In this document: in pieces, positions 8,470-17,111 of the stretch | How positions within the stretch are numbered: position 1 is the stretch's first letter | How the letters are laid out: every line of letters starts with the position of its first letter | Assembly: GCA_044227705.1 (NCBI GenBank) | Contig: JBGAWE010000005.1 | Span: 1 to 56,524 of the forward strand | Direction of reading: 5' to 3' | Length of the DNA: 56,524 nt | DNA from: JANOQP01 sp044227705 | Lineage (GTDB): Bacteria > Bacteroidota > Bacteroidia > Chitinophagales > Saprospiraceae | Notes under the pieces: generated by a model | What the model was told of the DNA's origin: nothing | Seen by the model: the letters and a program-made list of their open reading frames with translations, nothing else | Database searches by the model: none | Translations under genes and position numbers: made by a program

Positions 8470-9824
8470 AGCCGTTCCGCATCAAGAGCGTCGAGCGAAT
8501 CCGCATGACGACGGCCGAGGAGCGCGAAACCTTCCTCCGCGAGGCCACTTTCAACCCCTTCCTCCTCCGCTCCGACCAAGTGGTCATCGACCTGTTGACC
8601 GACAGCGGCACCTCCGCCATGTCGAGCGAGCAATGGGCCGCCATCATGCGCGGCGACGAGAGCTACGCGGGCGCGTCGAGCTGGCAGCGCATGGAGCAGG
8701 CCGTGCAGTCGCTGACGGGGATGCCGTACATCCTCCCGACCCACCAGGGCCGGGCGGCGGAGCATCTTCTCTACTCGAAAATCGGCGGGCCGGGCAAGTT
8801 CTTCATCAGCAACACCCACTTCGACACGACGCGGGCCAACATCGAGTTCAGCGGCGCGACCGCCATCGACCTGCCCGTCGCCGAGAACCGCGACCCGGAG
8901 CTGCTCCATCCTTTTAAAGGAAACCTCGACACGCGGCTTTTATCTGAAAAAATCGGGGAACTGGGCGCATCGAACGTCGCCGCCGTCGTCCTCACCGTGA
9001 CGAACAACAGCGGCGGCGGGCAGCCCGTGAGCATGGAAAATGCCCGCGAAGTGGCCGCGATTTGCCGAAAAAACGGCATCCGCCTCGTCCTCGACGCCTG
9101 CCGCGTGGCGGAGAACGCCTATTTCATCAAGCACCGCGAGGCCGGTTTCGAGCAGAAAACCTATCGGGAAATCGCGCAGGAGATGTTCGCCCTCGCCGAC
9201 GGCTGCGTGTTCAGCGCGAAAAAGGACGCGCTCGTCAACATGGGCGGCTTCCTCGCCCTGCGCGACCTCGACCTCGCGCTCCAATGCCGCACGGTCTTGA
9301 TAATCACGGAGGGCTACTCGACCTACGGCGGCCTCTCCGGGCGCGACATGGAGGCCATCGCCGTCGGCCTCGAAGAGGTCTTCGAGCCGGACTACCTCCA
9401 TTATCGAATCAAAAGCACGGAATATCTCTGCGAGAACCTGCACCGCCTCGGCATCCCGGTGATGCGCCCGGCGGGCGGCCACGCGGTCTACGTCGATGCC
9501 CGGAAATTTTACCCGCGCATCCCGCTCGACCAGTACCCGGGGCAGGTGATGGTCTGCGAATTGTACCGGCTGGGCGGCATCCGCTCGTGCGAAATCGGGT
9601 CCGTCATGTTCGGGAAATACGATGAGGCCGGTCGGCTCGTCCCCGCCGCGATGGACCTGGTGCGGCTGGCCATCCCCCGGCGGGTATACACGCAGAGCCA
9701 CCTCGACTACGTCATCGAGGCTTTCGAGGAACTCGGCCGCCACCGCGACCGGGCGACAGGCCTGAGAATCATCTGGGAGCCGCCGTTTTTGCGGCATTTC
9801 ACGGCGCGGTTCGAGGCGGTTTGA
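8448..9824 (+). CDS. tnaA: Tryptophanase (beta-eliminating lyase, PLP)
   Basis: The 458-residue enzyme belongs to the tryptophanase/tyrosine phenol-lyase family: EPFRIKSVE start, FLLRSDQVVIDLLTDSGT, THQGR, and SAKKD with the PLP-binding Lys259. Overall it looks like tyrosine phenol-lyase, but three specificity positions are of the tryptophanase kind. They are Asp126 in HFDTTR (Thr in phenol-lyase), Ile383 in CEIGS (Arg) and His450 in LRHFTARF (Phe). I therefore call it tryptophanase, which splits tryptophan to indole, pyruvate and ammonia. It fits the adjacent tyrosine-degradation genes. The ATG at 8448 overlaps the upstream membrane-protein gene, and longer in-frame readings shadow that gene. 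No leader peptide like tnaC is seen. Confidence 0.85.
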   Translation: MVFKTTIEPFRIKSVERIRMTTAEERETFLREATFNPFLLRSDQVVIDLLTDSGTSAMSSEQWAAIMRGDESYAGASSWQRMEQAVQSLTGMPYILPTHQGRAAEHLLYSKIGGPGKFFISNTHFDTTRANIEFSGATAIDLPVAENRDPELLHPFKGNLDTRLLSEKIGELGASNVAAVVLTVTNNSGGGQPVSMENAREVAAICRKNGIRLVLDACRVAENAYFIKHREAGFEQKTYREIAQEMFALADGCVFSAKKDALVNMGGFLALRDLDLALQCRTVLIITEGYSTYGGLSGRDMEAIAVGLEEVFEPDYLHYRIKSTEYLCENLHRLGIPVMRPAGGHAVYVDARKFYPRIPLDQYPGQVMVCELYRLGGIRSCEIGSVMFGKYDEAGRLVPAAMDLVRLAIPRRVYTQSHLDYVIEAFEELGRHRDRATGLRIIWEPPFLRHFTARFEAV

Positions 9825-9826
9825 CC

Positions 9827-11230
9827 TCAATCCAGCCGCAGCGCGCCCGCGGCCCACCGCCGCCCGAGCCGCGCCTTTTGCAGGGCGGCGGCGTTTTTCA
9901 ACCGCTTCGCCTCCGTCTCGACGAGCTTGTTCTCGCGGCTGTTGAGCAGGAAGACCGAGCTTTCGCCCAACTGGAAACGCGTCCGCTCGGCCTCCAAAAG
10001 CGTCCGATTGCCTGCAAGAATGGTCTCCAAAAGCTGGGCCTGCCGACCGAGGTTCTCGGCCTCGGTCTGGTAGAACTGGATTTTCTGATCGATTTCGCGC
10101 CCTTTCAGTGAGCGGCGCAGGCCGGTTTCCGCGATTTTGATTTGCGCCAGTTGGACCTCCGCTCGCGCCGTCCGCGCCGCGACGGGCCACGAGAATTTCA
10201 CCCCGAGGCGCTGACCCGCCAGTTCGCCCGACGGAAAAAACCGGGTGCCGTCGGCGAGGAGGGCAACGCTCAAATCAAGTTTCGGCTTGGCCTTTTCGCG
10301 CTTCAACCGGCGCTCGATGTCGAGTTCGCGGAGCTTGAATTCGTATTGCCGGAAGGCCGGGTTTTGGGTGAAATCGGCCGCCGCCTCACCCAATTCAGTC
10401 GGGGAAAAGACCTCAACGGGCCGCGCCTCTTTGGGCAAATCCTGCGACTGCCCGTCGCTTCTCCAGAGGAAAACGGCCAGTTTTTGGACGTTTTGCCGCA
10501 AATCGGCCTCGCTTTCGAGCAAATCGGCCCGCCGCTCCAGCACCTGCACCAACGCTTCGAGCGTGTCGACGGGCGGCCGGTCGCCGAGGCCGGCTGCGTC
10601 GCGCACGCCCTTGAAACGGGCCTGGGAAAGCTCGACAAACCGGCGGCGCATCTCGACGAGGCCGAACGAATAGGCCCAGTCCCAGTAGGCCTTCCCCGCG
10701 TCGAAAAGGAGGTCGTTGAGGGCGGCGAGCCGCTCCGTCTCGTTCAAAAAGGCGAGGTTCTTCGCCCGAGCGAGGGCGGCGCGGCGGTCGTCCATCAGGA
10801 GGCCCTGCCAGAGCGAGAGCGACGCGCCCGCGAAGGCCTGCCCGTTTTTCGGCAGTTTCTCCTCGGGGTTGAGGTAGTCGCCCTCGGCCGTCGCGTAGCC
10901 GGCCTGCGCCTCGACGCCGTACCAAGTTGGAAGGCGGACAAGGCCCTCGGAATAGCTGTAATAAGTCTTCCCCGCGAACCGCTTTTCGCCCGCCTGGAAG
11001 CTCAAAATCGGGTCGAACTGGCCTCGCGCGCCCATCACCGCCGCCGCCGTTTTTTGTTCCAAAAGGGCCGCCTCGCGGGCGACGGGGTGGAACTCGCCGA
11101 CCGCTCGCAGGAACTCCTCCGGGGTGAAAACCGCGCCGGTTTGGGCCGACGCTTTTTCAAAAAAAAGGGCGGCGAAAAGGAAAGCCACCAGCCGGCCGGG
11201 CCTCGTTTTCGGCAAAATCGGGGCGGTCAT
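9827..11230 (-). CDS. TolC-family outer membrane efflux protein
   Basis: The 467-residue protein has a signal peptide (hydrophobic VAFLFAALFF, cleavage near ASAQ) and then the repeated long-helix pattern of TolC/OprM channel proteins. The two halves each contain extended coiled-coil helices rich in Glu/Lys/Ala, with RLKREKAKPKLDLSVALLADG marking the beta-strand entry of the second half. It would form the outer-membrane exit duct for the HlyD-like adaptor and ABC exporter encoded immediately upstream. The start chosen is the ATG at 11230, whose ATGA overlaps the adaptor stop. A 28-residue in-frame extension upstream would run into the adaptor gene and disrupt the signal peptide. The gene is convergent with tnaA, with only 2 nt between their ends. 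Confidence 0.85.
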   Translation of the reverse strand: MTAPILPKTRPGRLVAFLFAALFFEKASAQTGAVFTPEEFLRAVGEFHPVAREAALLEQKTAAAVMGARGQFDPILSFQAGEKRFAGKTYYSYSEGLVRLPTWYGVEAQAGYATAEGDYLNPEEKLPKNGQAFAGASLSLWQGLLMDDRRAALARAKNLAFLNETERLAALNDLLFDAGKAYWDWAYSFGLVEMRRRFVELSQARFKGVRDAAGLGDRPPVDTLEALVQVLERRADLLESEADLRQNVQKLAVFLWRSDGQSQDLPKEARPVEVFSPTELGEAAADFTQNPAFRQYEFKLRELDIERRLKREKAKPKLDLSVALLADGTRFFPSGELAGQRLGVKFSWPVAARTARAEVQLAQIKIAETGLRRSLKGREIDQKIQFYQTEAENLGRQAQLLETILAGNRTLLEAERTRFQLGESSVFLLNSRENKLVETEAKRLKNAAALQKARLGRRWAAGALRLD

Positions 11231-12591
11231 TTCGCGTCTTTCGTTTTCGGCTCGGCCGCCGTCGGCTTCGCGTTTTGATAGAACTCGGGCGGGAAACCGT
11301 TGATTTTTCGCCAAATCTCATAGAAAACCCGCACGTCCGAGAGCATGGCGATGCACCTCGCGCCGCCGCCCGGCCGCAGCGCCGACGGCCACTCGGCAGC
11401 CCCTCGGTCGGGCGCGACGAGGACGCGGAACTTGCCGCCCTCCGAGATGCTGTTGTCGATGGCGGCGACGCGGCCCCGGAACGTGCCGAAGTTCAGCCCC
11501 GGCCAGCCGCTGAACACGAACGCAGGCCACCCGTCGAACACGAACCGAACCTCGCTGCCCGTGCGCATGAGCGGCAGGTCGACCGGCTTGACGAACATCT
11601 CGACGGCCAGCTCGTAGTCGGCCGGGACGATGCTGACGACCGGCTCGCCCTCCTTCACGATCTCGCCGATGCCCGGTTTGAGGGCCTTCGTGATGTAGCA
11701 GTCCTGCGGCGCGGTGACGGCGTAGAAGCTGGCGCGGGCGGCGTAGTTGGCGCGGTCGATCTCGAGTTTTTGGAGGCTGGCCTCGGCGTCGAAGCGGTCG
11801 GCGAGGGCCGATTGGCGGTCGCTCTGCGCCTTGGCCAGCTTCGACTGGAACTCGTTGAGGTTGTTCTTCGCGGCCAGTTGGGCGGTGGCCAGCTCCTGTT
11901 GGGCGGCCTCGTACTTGTTGAGGGCAGCGGTCAGTTTGGCGGCGGTCTCCTGGGCCTTTGCCCGTGCGTTTTCTAGTTGGGTTAAAGAATTCAGGCCTTT
12001 TTGGTGAAGCTCGGCGGCGCGGTCGGCCTGTTTCTGGGCGTTGTCGGCGGCGATTTTGGCGGCCTCGATTTCGCGCAGGTCGGCTTCGGCCTTCAGTCGG
12101 CTCTGTTCGATTTTGTTGTCGAGCTGGCGCGACTTGTTCTCCTGTTCGGCCAAAAGGGCGCGGATTTGCGCGTCGAGCGCGTCGAGTTTTTGCCCGTAGG
12201 TCGAGAGTGCGCCGGTCTTCGCCTCGACCTGCGCGGCGGCGCGGCCGACGAGGTTCGGGTCGAAGTACTCGGTTTTCACCTCGGAAAGGAGGGCGATGGT
12301 GTCGCCCTTCGCCACGCGCTGCCCCTCGGCGACGCGCCATTTTTCGATGCGCCCGGCGATGGTGGCATGGATGGTCTGCGGCCGCTGTTCGGGGCGGAGG
12401 GTGGTGACGCGGCCGTCGGCCTGCACGTTCTGCGTCCAAGGGCAAAGCATGATGGCGACGAAAAGGACGAAAAGCGCGGCCAGCCAGCGGCCGAACGCGC
12501 GTTTTTCGAACGGGGCCGTTACCTCGCGGTAGGTCTTGAAAACAGCGTCGTCGGGCACCGGCGAGAGCTGGTTGGGCGTGATGTCGAGCAT
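11227..12591 (-). CDS. HlyD-family membrane fusion protein
   Basis: The 454-residue adaptor has a cytoplasmic N-terminus of about 37 residues and one membrane helix (LFVLFVAIMLCPW). A lipoyl half follows (ATIAGRIEKWRVAEGQRVAKGD), then a long alpha-helical hairpin (about residues 110-285) and the second lipoyl/beta-barrel part (DCYITKALKPGIGEIVKEGE). The layout is that of type I secretion adaptors. It bridges the ABC protein encoded upstream (12 nt away) and the TolC-like duct encoded downstream (4-nt ATGA overlap), so the three genes form one export operon. No obvious type I substrate (RTX or double-glycine leader peptide) was seen nearby. Confidence 0.86.
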   Translation of the reverse strand: MLDITPNQLSPVPDDAVFKTYREVTAPFEKRAFGRWLAALFVLFVAIMLCPWTQNVQADGRVTTLRPEQRPQTIHATIAGRIEKWRVAEGQRVAKGDTIALLSEVKTEYFDPNLVGRAAAQVEAKTGALSTYGQKLDALDAQIRALLAEQENKSRQLDNKIEQSRLKAEADLREIEAAKIAADNAQKQADRAAELHQKGLNSLTQLENARAKAQETAAKLTAALNKYEAAQQELATAQLAAKNNLNEFQSKLAKAQSDRQSALADRFDAEASLQKLEIDRANYAARASFYAVTAPQDCYITKALKPGIGEIVKEGEPVVSIVPADYELAVEMFVKPVDLPLMRTGSEVRFVFDGWPAFVFSGWPGLNFGTFRGRVAAIDNSISEGGKFRVLVAPDRGAAEWPSALRPGGGARCIAMLSDVRVFYEIWRKINGFPPEFYQNAKPTAAEPKTKDAK

Positions 12592-12603
12592 CGTTCAGGC
12601 TGG

Positions 12604-14328
12604 TTAAAGGAGGTTGCTTTCCATGAAAAATCCGTGCAGATCGGGCCGCATTTTGATTTCGGAGAAAGGCCCGTCGGCCGTGATTTCGCCGTCTTTCAGA
12701 ACGACAACGCGGTCGCAGCGGCTGGCGAAGTCGGCGTCGGTCGAGATGCCGACGAGCGTCCACGCGGCCGATTTTTCGGTCAAAAGGGCGGTCAAAAGGG
12801 CACGGTCGGCCGGGCCGAGGCTGGCGAAGGATTCCTCCACGACCATAAAACTGGGCCTTTTCAACAGTGCGCGGGCCACCTTTATCTTCATCAAAATGGA
12901 GCTTGGGATATTGCGGCCCGTCGCGGTCAGGTGGGTTTGCAGGCCATCGGGGAGCTTTTCGAGGAAGGTTTCGAGGCCGGTTTTTCGGCAGATTTCCATC
13001 ACCTCCGTGAGGCTGGCGGCCGGGCTGCCGAGCGTCAGGTTTTCGAGGAGGGAGCCGTTGAAGACGTCGCGACCGGCCGAGATGTAGCCGATTCGCTGGC
13101 GCAGCGAGCGGAGGTCGAGGTCGCCGACGGGCAGGCCGTTCACCGCTAAAAAACCCTCAAAATCGCCGAAAACGGTGGCCAAAACCTGGATCAGCGTCGA
13201 CTTGCCCGAGCCTGCGCCGCCCGCGAGGCAGATTTTTTCGCCCGGCTTTATGTCAAAATCGAGGCCGCGCAGGGTGTCGGAGGTCGAGTCGGCGAAGCGG
13301 TAGCCGAGGTTTTTTGCCGAAAAGGCGACGCCGCCCGGCCGCTCGATTTCCGAAAAGTCGAGGCCGCCGCGCCGGTCGAGGTCGAGGTCGAGCACGAGGC
13401 CGAGCTTGTCGAGCGAGGTAAGGAGGTCGTACAGCTTGTCGATGCTCAAGATGAGCTTCTCGGTGGCCTCGACGACGACGATGACGATAAGCTCGGCGGC
13501 GACGAACTGGCCGATGTTTATCCGGTTGCCCACGACAAGCCAACTGCCGACGAGCAGCAATGCGACCGTGATGGCCACTTTGAAAACGATGATGGCGACG
13601 AACTGGCCGGTCAAAATCTTGAAGTGCTTGCCGCGCGCGACGAGCCAGTTTTCAAGCAACTGGTCGGTGCGGCGCAGGGCCATCCGGTCGGCGCCGAAGA
13701 GCTTGAAAAGGCCCGAGTGGCGAGCCAGTTCCTCGAGCCAAAAGGCCGTCTGGTATTTGTACTTCGATTCTTTGATGCTCGTCTCGAGGCCGCGCGGGCC
13801 GGTCGCGCGGAAGACGGCGTAGAGGAAGAACAGCAGAACGACCGCGAAAAAGGCGAAAAACGCGCTGTAAAGCGACAGCAACAGCATCCCGAAGACGATT
13901 TGGAGGGCGGCCGTCGAGAAGTCGAGCGTGATTTTGGGCAGGTTTTTCTGCACGAAAACGGTGTCGAAAAAGTAGTTGACCATCTCCGGCAGGTACTTCT
14001 GGTGCTTCCGGTCGAGCTTCAAGTCCGGCAGCCGGACGGCGAACTCGAACGCCGAGCCGACGAACAGCGACCGCTGCAGCCGCTCCGTGACATAAAGCTG
14101 CATCACCCGGAGCGCACCGACGAGCGACAGTGCCGCGGCCACGACGAACACGAGCAGCGTCAGCGCGGCCGACTGCGTGCCGCCCTGCACAAGGTTGATG
14201 ATGGCCTGAACGCCGAGCGGGAGGCCGAGCGAGATCAGCCCGGCGAGCATGGCGTAGACGACAATCCAGTAGATGGGCTTGCGCTGCTGGCCAAGGAGGC
14301 GGAGGAATCGTTGGTAGGGTGTGGTCAT
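12604..14328 (-). CDS. HlyB-like ABC exporter with degenerate ATPase motifs
   Basis: The 574-residue half-transporter has a six-helix membrane domain (about residues 15-310) and a C-terminal ATPase domain. No peptidase C39 domain is present. Walker A is intact (GGAGSGKST, about residue 366). The signature LSGGQ appears as IPSSI (about 470), the Walker B Asp is replaced by Glu (MVVEES, about 493) and the H-loop His is absent (GISTDAD, about 523). Similar changes exist in some Bacteroidota transporters as I recall, so this is probably a lineage trait rather than decay. The ATG at 14328 is preferred over a TTG 21 nt upstream. It heads the operon with the HlyD and TolC genes. Confidence 0.84.
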   Translation of the reverse strand: MTTPYQRFLRLLGQQRKPIYWIVVYAMLAGLISLGLPLGVQAIINLVQGGTQSAALTLLVFVVAAALSLVGALRVMQLYVTERLQRSLFVGSAFEFAVRLPDLKLDRKHQKYLPEMVNYFFDTVFVQKNLPKITLDFSTAALQIVFGMLLLSLYSAFFAFFAVVLLFFLYAVFRATGPRGLETSIKESKYKYQTAFWLEELARHSGLFKLFGADRMALRRTDQLLENWLVARGKHFKILTGQFVAIIVFKVAITVALLLVGSWLVVGNRINIGQFVAAELIVIVVVEATEKLILSIDKLYDLLTSLDKLGLVLDLDLDRRGGLDFSEIERPGGVAFSAKNLGYRFADSTSDTLRGLDFDIKPGEKICLAGGAGSGKSTLIQVLATVFGDFEGFLAVNGLPVGDLDLRSLRQRIGYISAGRDVFNGSLLENLTLGSPAASLTEVMEICRKTGLETFLEKLPDGLQTHLTATGRNIPSSILMKIKVARALLKRPSFMVVEESFASLGPADRALLTALLTEKSAAWTLVGISTDADFASRCDRVVVLKDGEITADGPFSEIKMRPDLHGFFMESNLL

Positions 14329-14408
14329 CGCTGTTTTTTCGACGGCCAAAAATGGCGCGGGCGGGTCGCGGGTTCAGGCGCGAGCGGAGGTTTTCTGTAA
14401 AAATTGGG

Positions 14409-15140
14409 TCAAGAAGGGCCGCCAGAGCCTGGCAGTTGCGCGGCCACGTCCAGTGCCAGCCGCGCCATCTCCTCGAAGGAGGTTTCTTTTTCGCCCTGCG
14501 AAAGATGCTCGCCCGTCTCTAACAGGTCTGAAACCGTGAGAACGGCCAGCGCGGCCGCGCCGAGGTGGGCGGCTGTCAGGTAGAGGGCGTAGGCCTCCAT
14601 TTCGACGCAGAGGACGCCCATTTTTTGCCATTTCCGCCAGTTGTCCTTGTCAAAATGGTAGAAGACGTCGGAGCTTAAAACGTTGCCGACGTGGCAGCGC
14701 AGGCCGAGCGAGGCGGCGGCGGCGTCCGCTTTTTTGAGCAGCCCGAAGTCGGCGATGGCGGCCACCTCGCCACCCAGCCCGAACTGTTTCCCGAAGCTCG
14801 AATCGGTGGAGGCCGCCTGCGCCAGGACGATGTCGCGCAGCCCGACCGCGCCCTGCATTGAGCCAGCCGTGCCGGTTCGGAGGAGGTTTTTCACGCCAAA
14901 AACGGAAATCAGCTCGTGCGCGTAGATGGCGGCGGACGGCATCCCCATGCCTGTCCCCATGACCGAGACGGGCCGCCCCCGGTAGAGGCCGGTGAAGCCG
15001 AGCATGTTGCGGACACGGTTGAAACAGGCCGGTTTTCCCAAAAAGCGGTCGGCGATGAACTTCGCCCGCAGCGGGTCGCCGGGCAGGAGGACGGTCTCGG
15101 CAACGGCCCCGGGCTTGGCCTCGATGTGGAGCGATGGCAT
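14409..15140 (-). CDS. deoD: Purine nucleoside phosphorylase, DeoD type
   Basis: The 243-residue cytoplasmic enzyme cleaves purine (deoxy)ribonucleosides with phosphate to base and (deoxy)ribose-1-phosphate. Visible landmarks are LLPGDPLRAKFIA (phosphate-binding Gly/Arg), GTGMGMPS, LLRTGTAGS, CVEMEAYALYLTA (ribose-binding Met-Glu) and TVSDLLETGEHL with the catalytic Asp. The position of the second catalytic residue, Arg217 in the E. coli enzyme, appears as Lys in GEKETSF, a conservative change worth noting. Length matches the hexameric family. It is 80 nt downstream of the ABC exporter start on the same strand but shows no functional link to it. It is divergent from the small membrane protein at 15239 across 98 nt. 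Confidence 0.9.
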   Translation of the reverse strand: MPSLHIEAKPGAVAETVLLPGDPLRAKFIADRFLGKPACFNRVRNMLGFTGLYRGRPVSVMGTGMGMPSAAIYAHELISVFGVKNLLRTGTAGSMQGAVGLRDIVLAQAASTDSSFGKQFGLGGEVAAIADFGLLKKADAAAASLGLRCHVGNVLSSDVFYHFDKDNWRKWQKMGVLCVEMEAYALYLTAAHLGAAALAVLTVSDLLETGEHLSQGEKETSFEEMARLALDVAAQLPGSGGPS

Positions 15141-15238
15141 GGTCGAGGTGATTTTTGTTAGTTCCGGTTTTAAAAAAGAGATTGTCGCCTACCATTGTGC
15201 GACCAAGAAGCTCTTTTCACCAAACCAAGTTTTGTAAG

Positions 15239-15490
15239 ATGGAACTTCCGCACAACGACAACTCCTCCCTCGAAACCTCCGCCCAAGACCAAGAAACCTC
15301 CAAAAACCGTCTGCTCGGCCGCCGGGGGATGCGGTGCGTCGTGGCCGGGTCGGTGCTGCTGGTGGTCAGCTTCCTCGTCAACTTCGCCTTCTTCCACGCA
15401 GGCTGGGACTTCTCCTCGGCCATGTTCGTGATGACGACCGGCGGCTCGGTGCTGCTGCTCGTCGGCATCGCGCTGCTGTTCGGGCTTTGA
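15239..15490 (+). CDS. Small two-helix membrane protein, unknown function
   Basis: An 83-residue protein with an acidic/polar N-terminal tail of about 25 residues (MELPHNDNSSLETSAQDQ), an Arg-rich joint (NRLLGRRGMR) and two membrane helices (about residues 32-52 and 60-82). The ATG at 15239 is chosen over an upstream in-frame start because the segment before it is not protein-like. The gene is isolated between two minus-strand genes. I do not recognise the family. Confidence 0.55.
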   Translation: MELPHNDNSSLETSAQDQETSKNRLLGRRGMRCVVAGSVLLVVSFLVNFAFFHAGWDFSSAMFVMTTGGSVLLLVGIALLFGL

Positions 15491-15509
15491 CGGGCAGCCG
15501 AGGTTTTTT

Positions 15510-16019
15510 CTAAAAGTGTTTGAAATACTCGAACGGCTCCCGGCAGTCGTGGCAGGTGTAGAGTGCCTTGCAGGCCGTCGAGCCAAACTCGCTTTTGACC
15601 GCTGTGTTGGCCGAGCCGCAGCGCGGGCACGGCACGGCCGGAAGCTCGCCGAAATGCCCGACCGGTTCAGCGATGGGCGGGGCGATGCCGTACTTTCTCA
15701 ATTTCTCCTTTGCCTCGGCCGGGAGCCAGTCCGTTGTCCAGGCGGGCGAATAGACGGTCTCGATTTCCACGTCGTCGATGCCGTGGACGTGCATAAGCGC
15801 CCGGATTTCGGCCACGAAGAGCGACATCGCCGGGCAGCCTGTGTAGGTCGGCGTGATGGTGATTTTGAGTCGCGAGCCGTCGAAACGAACCGCGCGGACG
15901 ACGCCCAGCTCGAGGATGGACAGCACCGGCACCTCCGGGTCGGGGATGAGGGCGAGGTATTCCCAGACCATCTTTTCGACGTCGTTGCGGGCGGCGGTCG
16001 TTGCGGCGGCGGTTTCCAT
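15510..16019 (-). CDS. paaD: 1,2-phenylacetyl-CoA epoxidase subunit PaaD
   Basis: The 169-residue protein has the MIP18/DUF59 fold at the N-terminus (LALIPDPEVPVLSILELGVVRAV, then TPTYTGCPAM) and a four-cysteine C-terminal zinc-ribbon-like segment (CPRCGS...CHDC). This is the two-part build of PaaD (also called PaaJ), which helps assemble or mature the phenylacetyl-CoA epoxidase rather than catalysing the reaction. It is the last of the paa genes on this strand, 19 nt after paaC. The next expected gene, the ferredoxin-reductase subunit paaE, is not downstream: deoD and the export operon follow instead. Confidence 0.92.
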   Translation of the reverse strand: METAAATTAARNDVEKMVWEYLALIPDPEVPVLSILELGVVRAVRFDGSRLKITITPTYTGCPAMSLFVAEIRALMHVHGIDDVEIETVYSPAWTTDWLPAEAKEKLRKYGIAPPIAEPVGHFGELPAVPCPRCGSANTAVKSEFGSTACKALYTCHDCREPFEYFKHF

Positions 16020-16038
16020 GAGCTTCTTTTTTAAAAAT

Positions 16039-16758
16039 TCACCACGTAGCGCCGGGGAAGGCGCGCTGCAAAAACTGCATCTCCGAAAGGATGTGCCCCA
16101 AATGCTCGGTGTGGATGCCCGGTTTGGCGGCCGTGTGGCCGACGGGCAGCCGAAGCCCGGCCCGCTCGACGGCGGTCTCGACCGAGGCGGCCCATTTTTT
16201 TGAAATATCGGCCCAGTCGATGCCCGCCGGGCCGTCGAACAGGTCGGCCGTGTACCGCCACACCGCGTCGAGGGCGGCCTGCATCCGGCGGCGGCTCTCG
16301 TCGGTGCCGAGGCCGAGGCGGTTGAGCCACGCGCCGCTGTGCCGCCGGTGGTAGGCGGCCTCTTTCGAGAAGCGGACGGCCATCCCGGCCATCGTCGGGT
16401 CGACGTGGCCTTTCAGTTCATCATAAACGAGGTCGAAAAAGACGTCGAACAGGAACTGCCGGGCGACGACAAAGGCAAAGTCGGTGTTCGGCTGCTCGGC
16501 GAGGAGGCAGTTTCGGAACTCCCACTCGGGTCGCAGGTAGGCGAGGTCGTCCTCCGAGCGGTCGCGGCCTTCGAGTTCACCGGCGTATTTCAACAGGGCC
16601 TCGGCCTGCCCGATATGGTCGAGGGCGAGGTTGGCCAGCGCGATGTCCTCCTCCAAAAAGGGGGCGCGGCTGCACATCTCCGAGAGCCGGTGGCCGAGGA
16701 TGAGGTTGGTGTCGCCGAGCCGCAAACAGCAAGCGTAGAGGTTGTCTTTTCCGTCCAT
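16039..16758 (-). CDS. paaC: 1,2-phenylacetyl-CoA epoxidase subunit PaaC
   Basis: The 239-residue ferritin-like all-helical protein has the PaaC hallmarks: GDTNLILGHRLSEMCSRAPFLEEDIALANLALDHIGQA near the start and FSKEAAYHRRHSGAWLNRLG in the middle. PaaC is the structural, non-catalytic partner that supports PaaA in the epoxidase heterodimer. It is 12 nt downstream of paaB and 19 nt upstream of paaD, consistent with one transcript. The ATG at 16758 follows an A-rich leader. Length is close to that of known PaaC proteins. Confidence 0.92.
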   Translation of the reverse strand: MDGKDNLYACCLRLGDTNLILGHRLSEMCSRAPFLEEDIALANLALDHIGQAEALLKYAGELEGRDRSEDDLAYLRPEWEFRNCLLAEQPNTDFAFVVARQFLFDVFFDLVYDELKGHVDPTMAGMAVRFSKEAAYHRRHSGAWLNRLGLGTDESRRRMQAALDAVWRYTADLFDGPAGIDWADISKKWAASVETAVERAGLRLPVGHTAAKPGIHTEHLGHILSEMQFLQRAFPGATW

Positions 16759-16770
16759 TTTTAGTGAAAA

Positions 16771-17067
16771 TCAGAGGTTGGCCACGCCCTCCGGCATGGA
16801 ATAAAATGTGGGGTGCCGGTAAGGCTTGTCGTCGGCCGGGTCGAAAAAGGAGGGCGCGTCGTCCGGCGTGGCGGCCACAATGGCTGCTGCTGGGACGGCC
16901 CAGAGGCCCACCGTCTCGCCCCGGCGGCAGAAGAGGTCGCGGGCGTTCTCGATGGCCATTTCCTTGTCGAAGGCGTGCAGGCTGCCCGCGTGGCGGAACG
17001 GCTGACCGGCTTTCGACTGGGTGAAGACCTCCCAAAGAGGCCCCTGCGTGTCGTGTATTTTTTCCAT
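16771..17067 (-). CDS. paaB: 1,2-phenylacetyl-CoA epoxidase subunit PaaB
   Basis: The 98-residue protein matches PaaB throughout: WEVFTQSKAGQPFRHAGSLHAFDKEMAIENARDLFCRRGE and a C-terminal PYRHPTFYSMPEG. PaaB is a small bridging subunit of the phenylacetyl-CoA monooxygenase complex that connects PaaAC units. It precedes paaC by 12 nt and is separated from paaA by an inserted membrane-protein gene at 17112-17489. The initiating ATG at 17067 follows AT-rich DNA. Confidence 0.92.
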   Translation of the reverse strand: MEKIHDTQGPLWEVFTQSKAGQPFRHAGSLHAFDKEMAIENARDLFCRRGETVGLWAVPAAAIVAATPDDAPSFFDPADDKPYRHPTFYSMPEGVANL

Positions 17068-17111
17068 AAAATCGTGGTTTCAAAAAAGCGGAGCGGGCCA
17101 GTTTGACTCGG

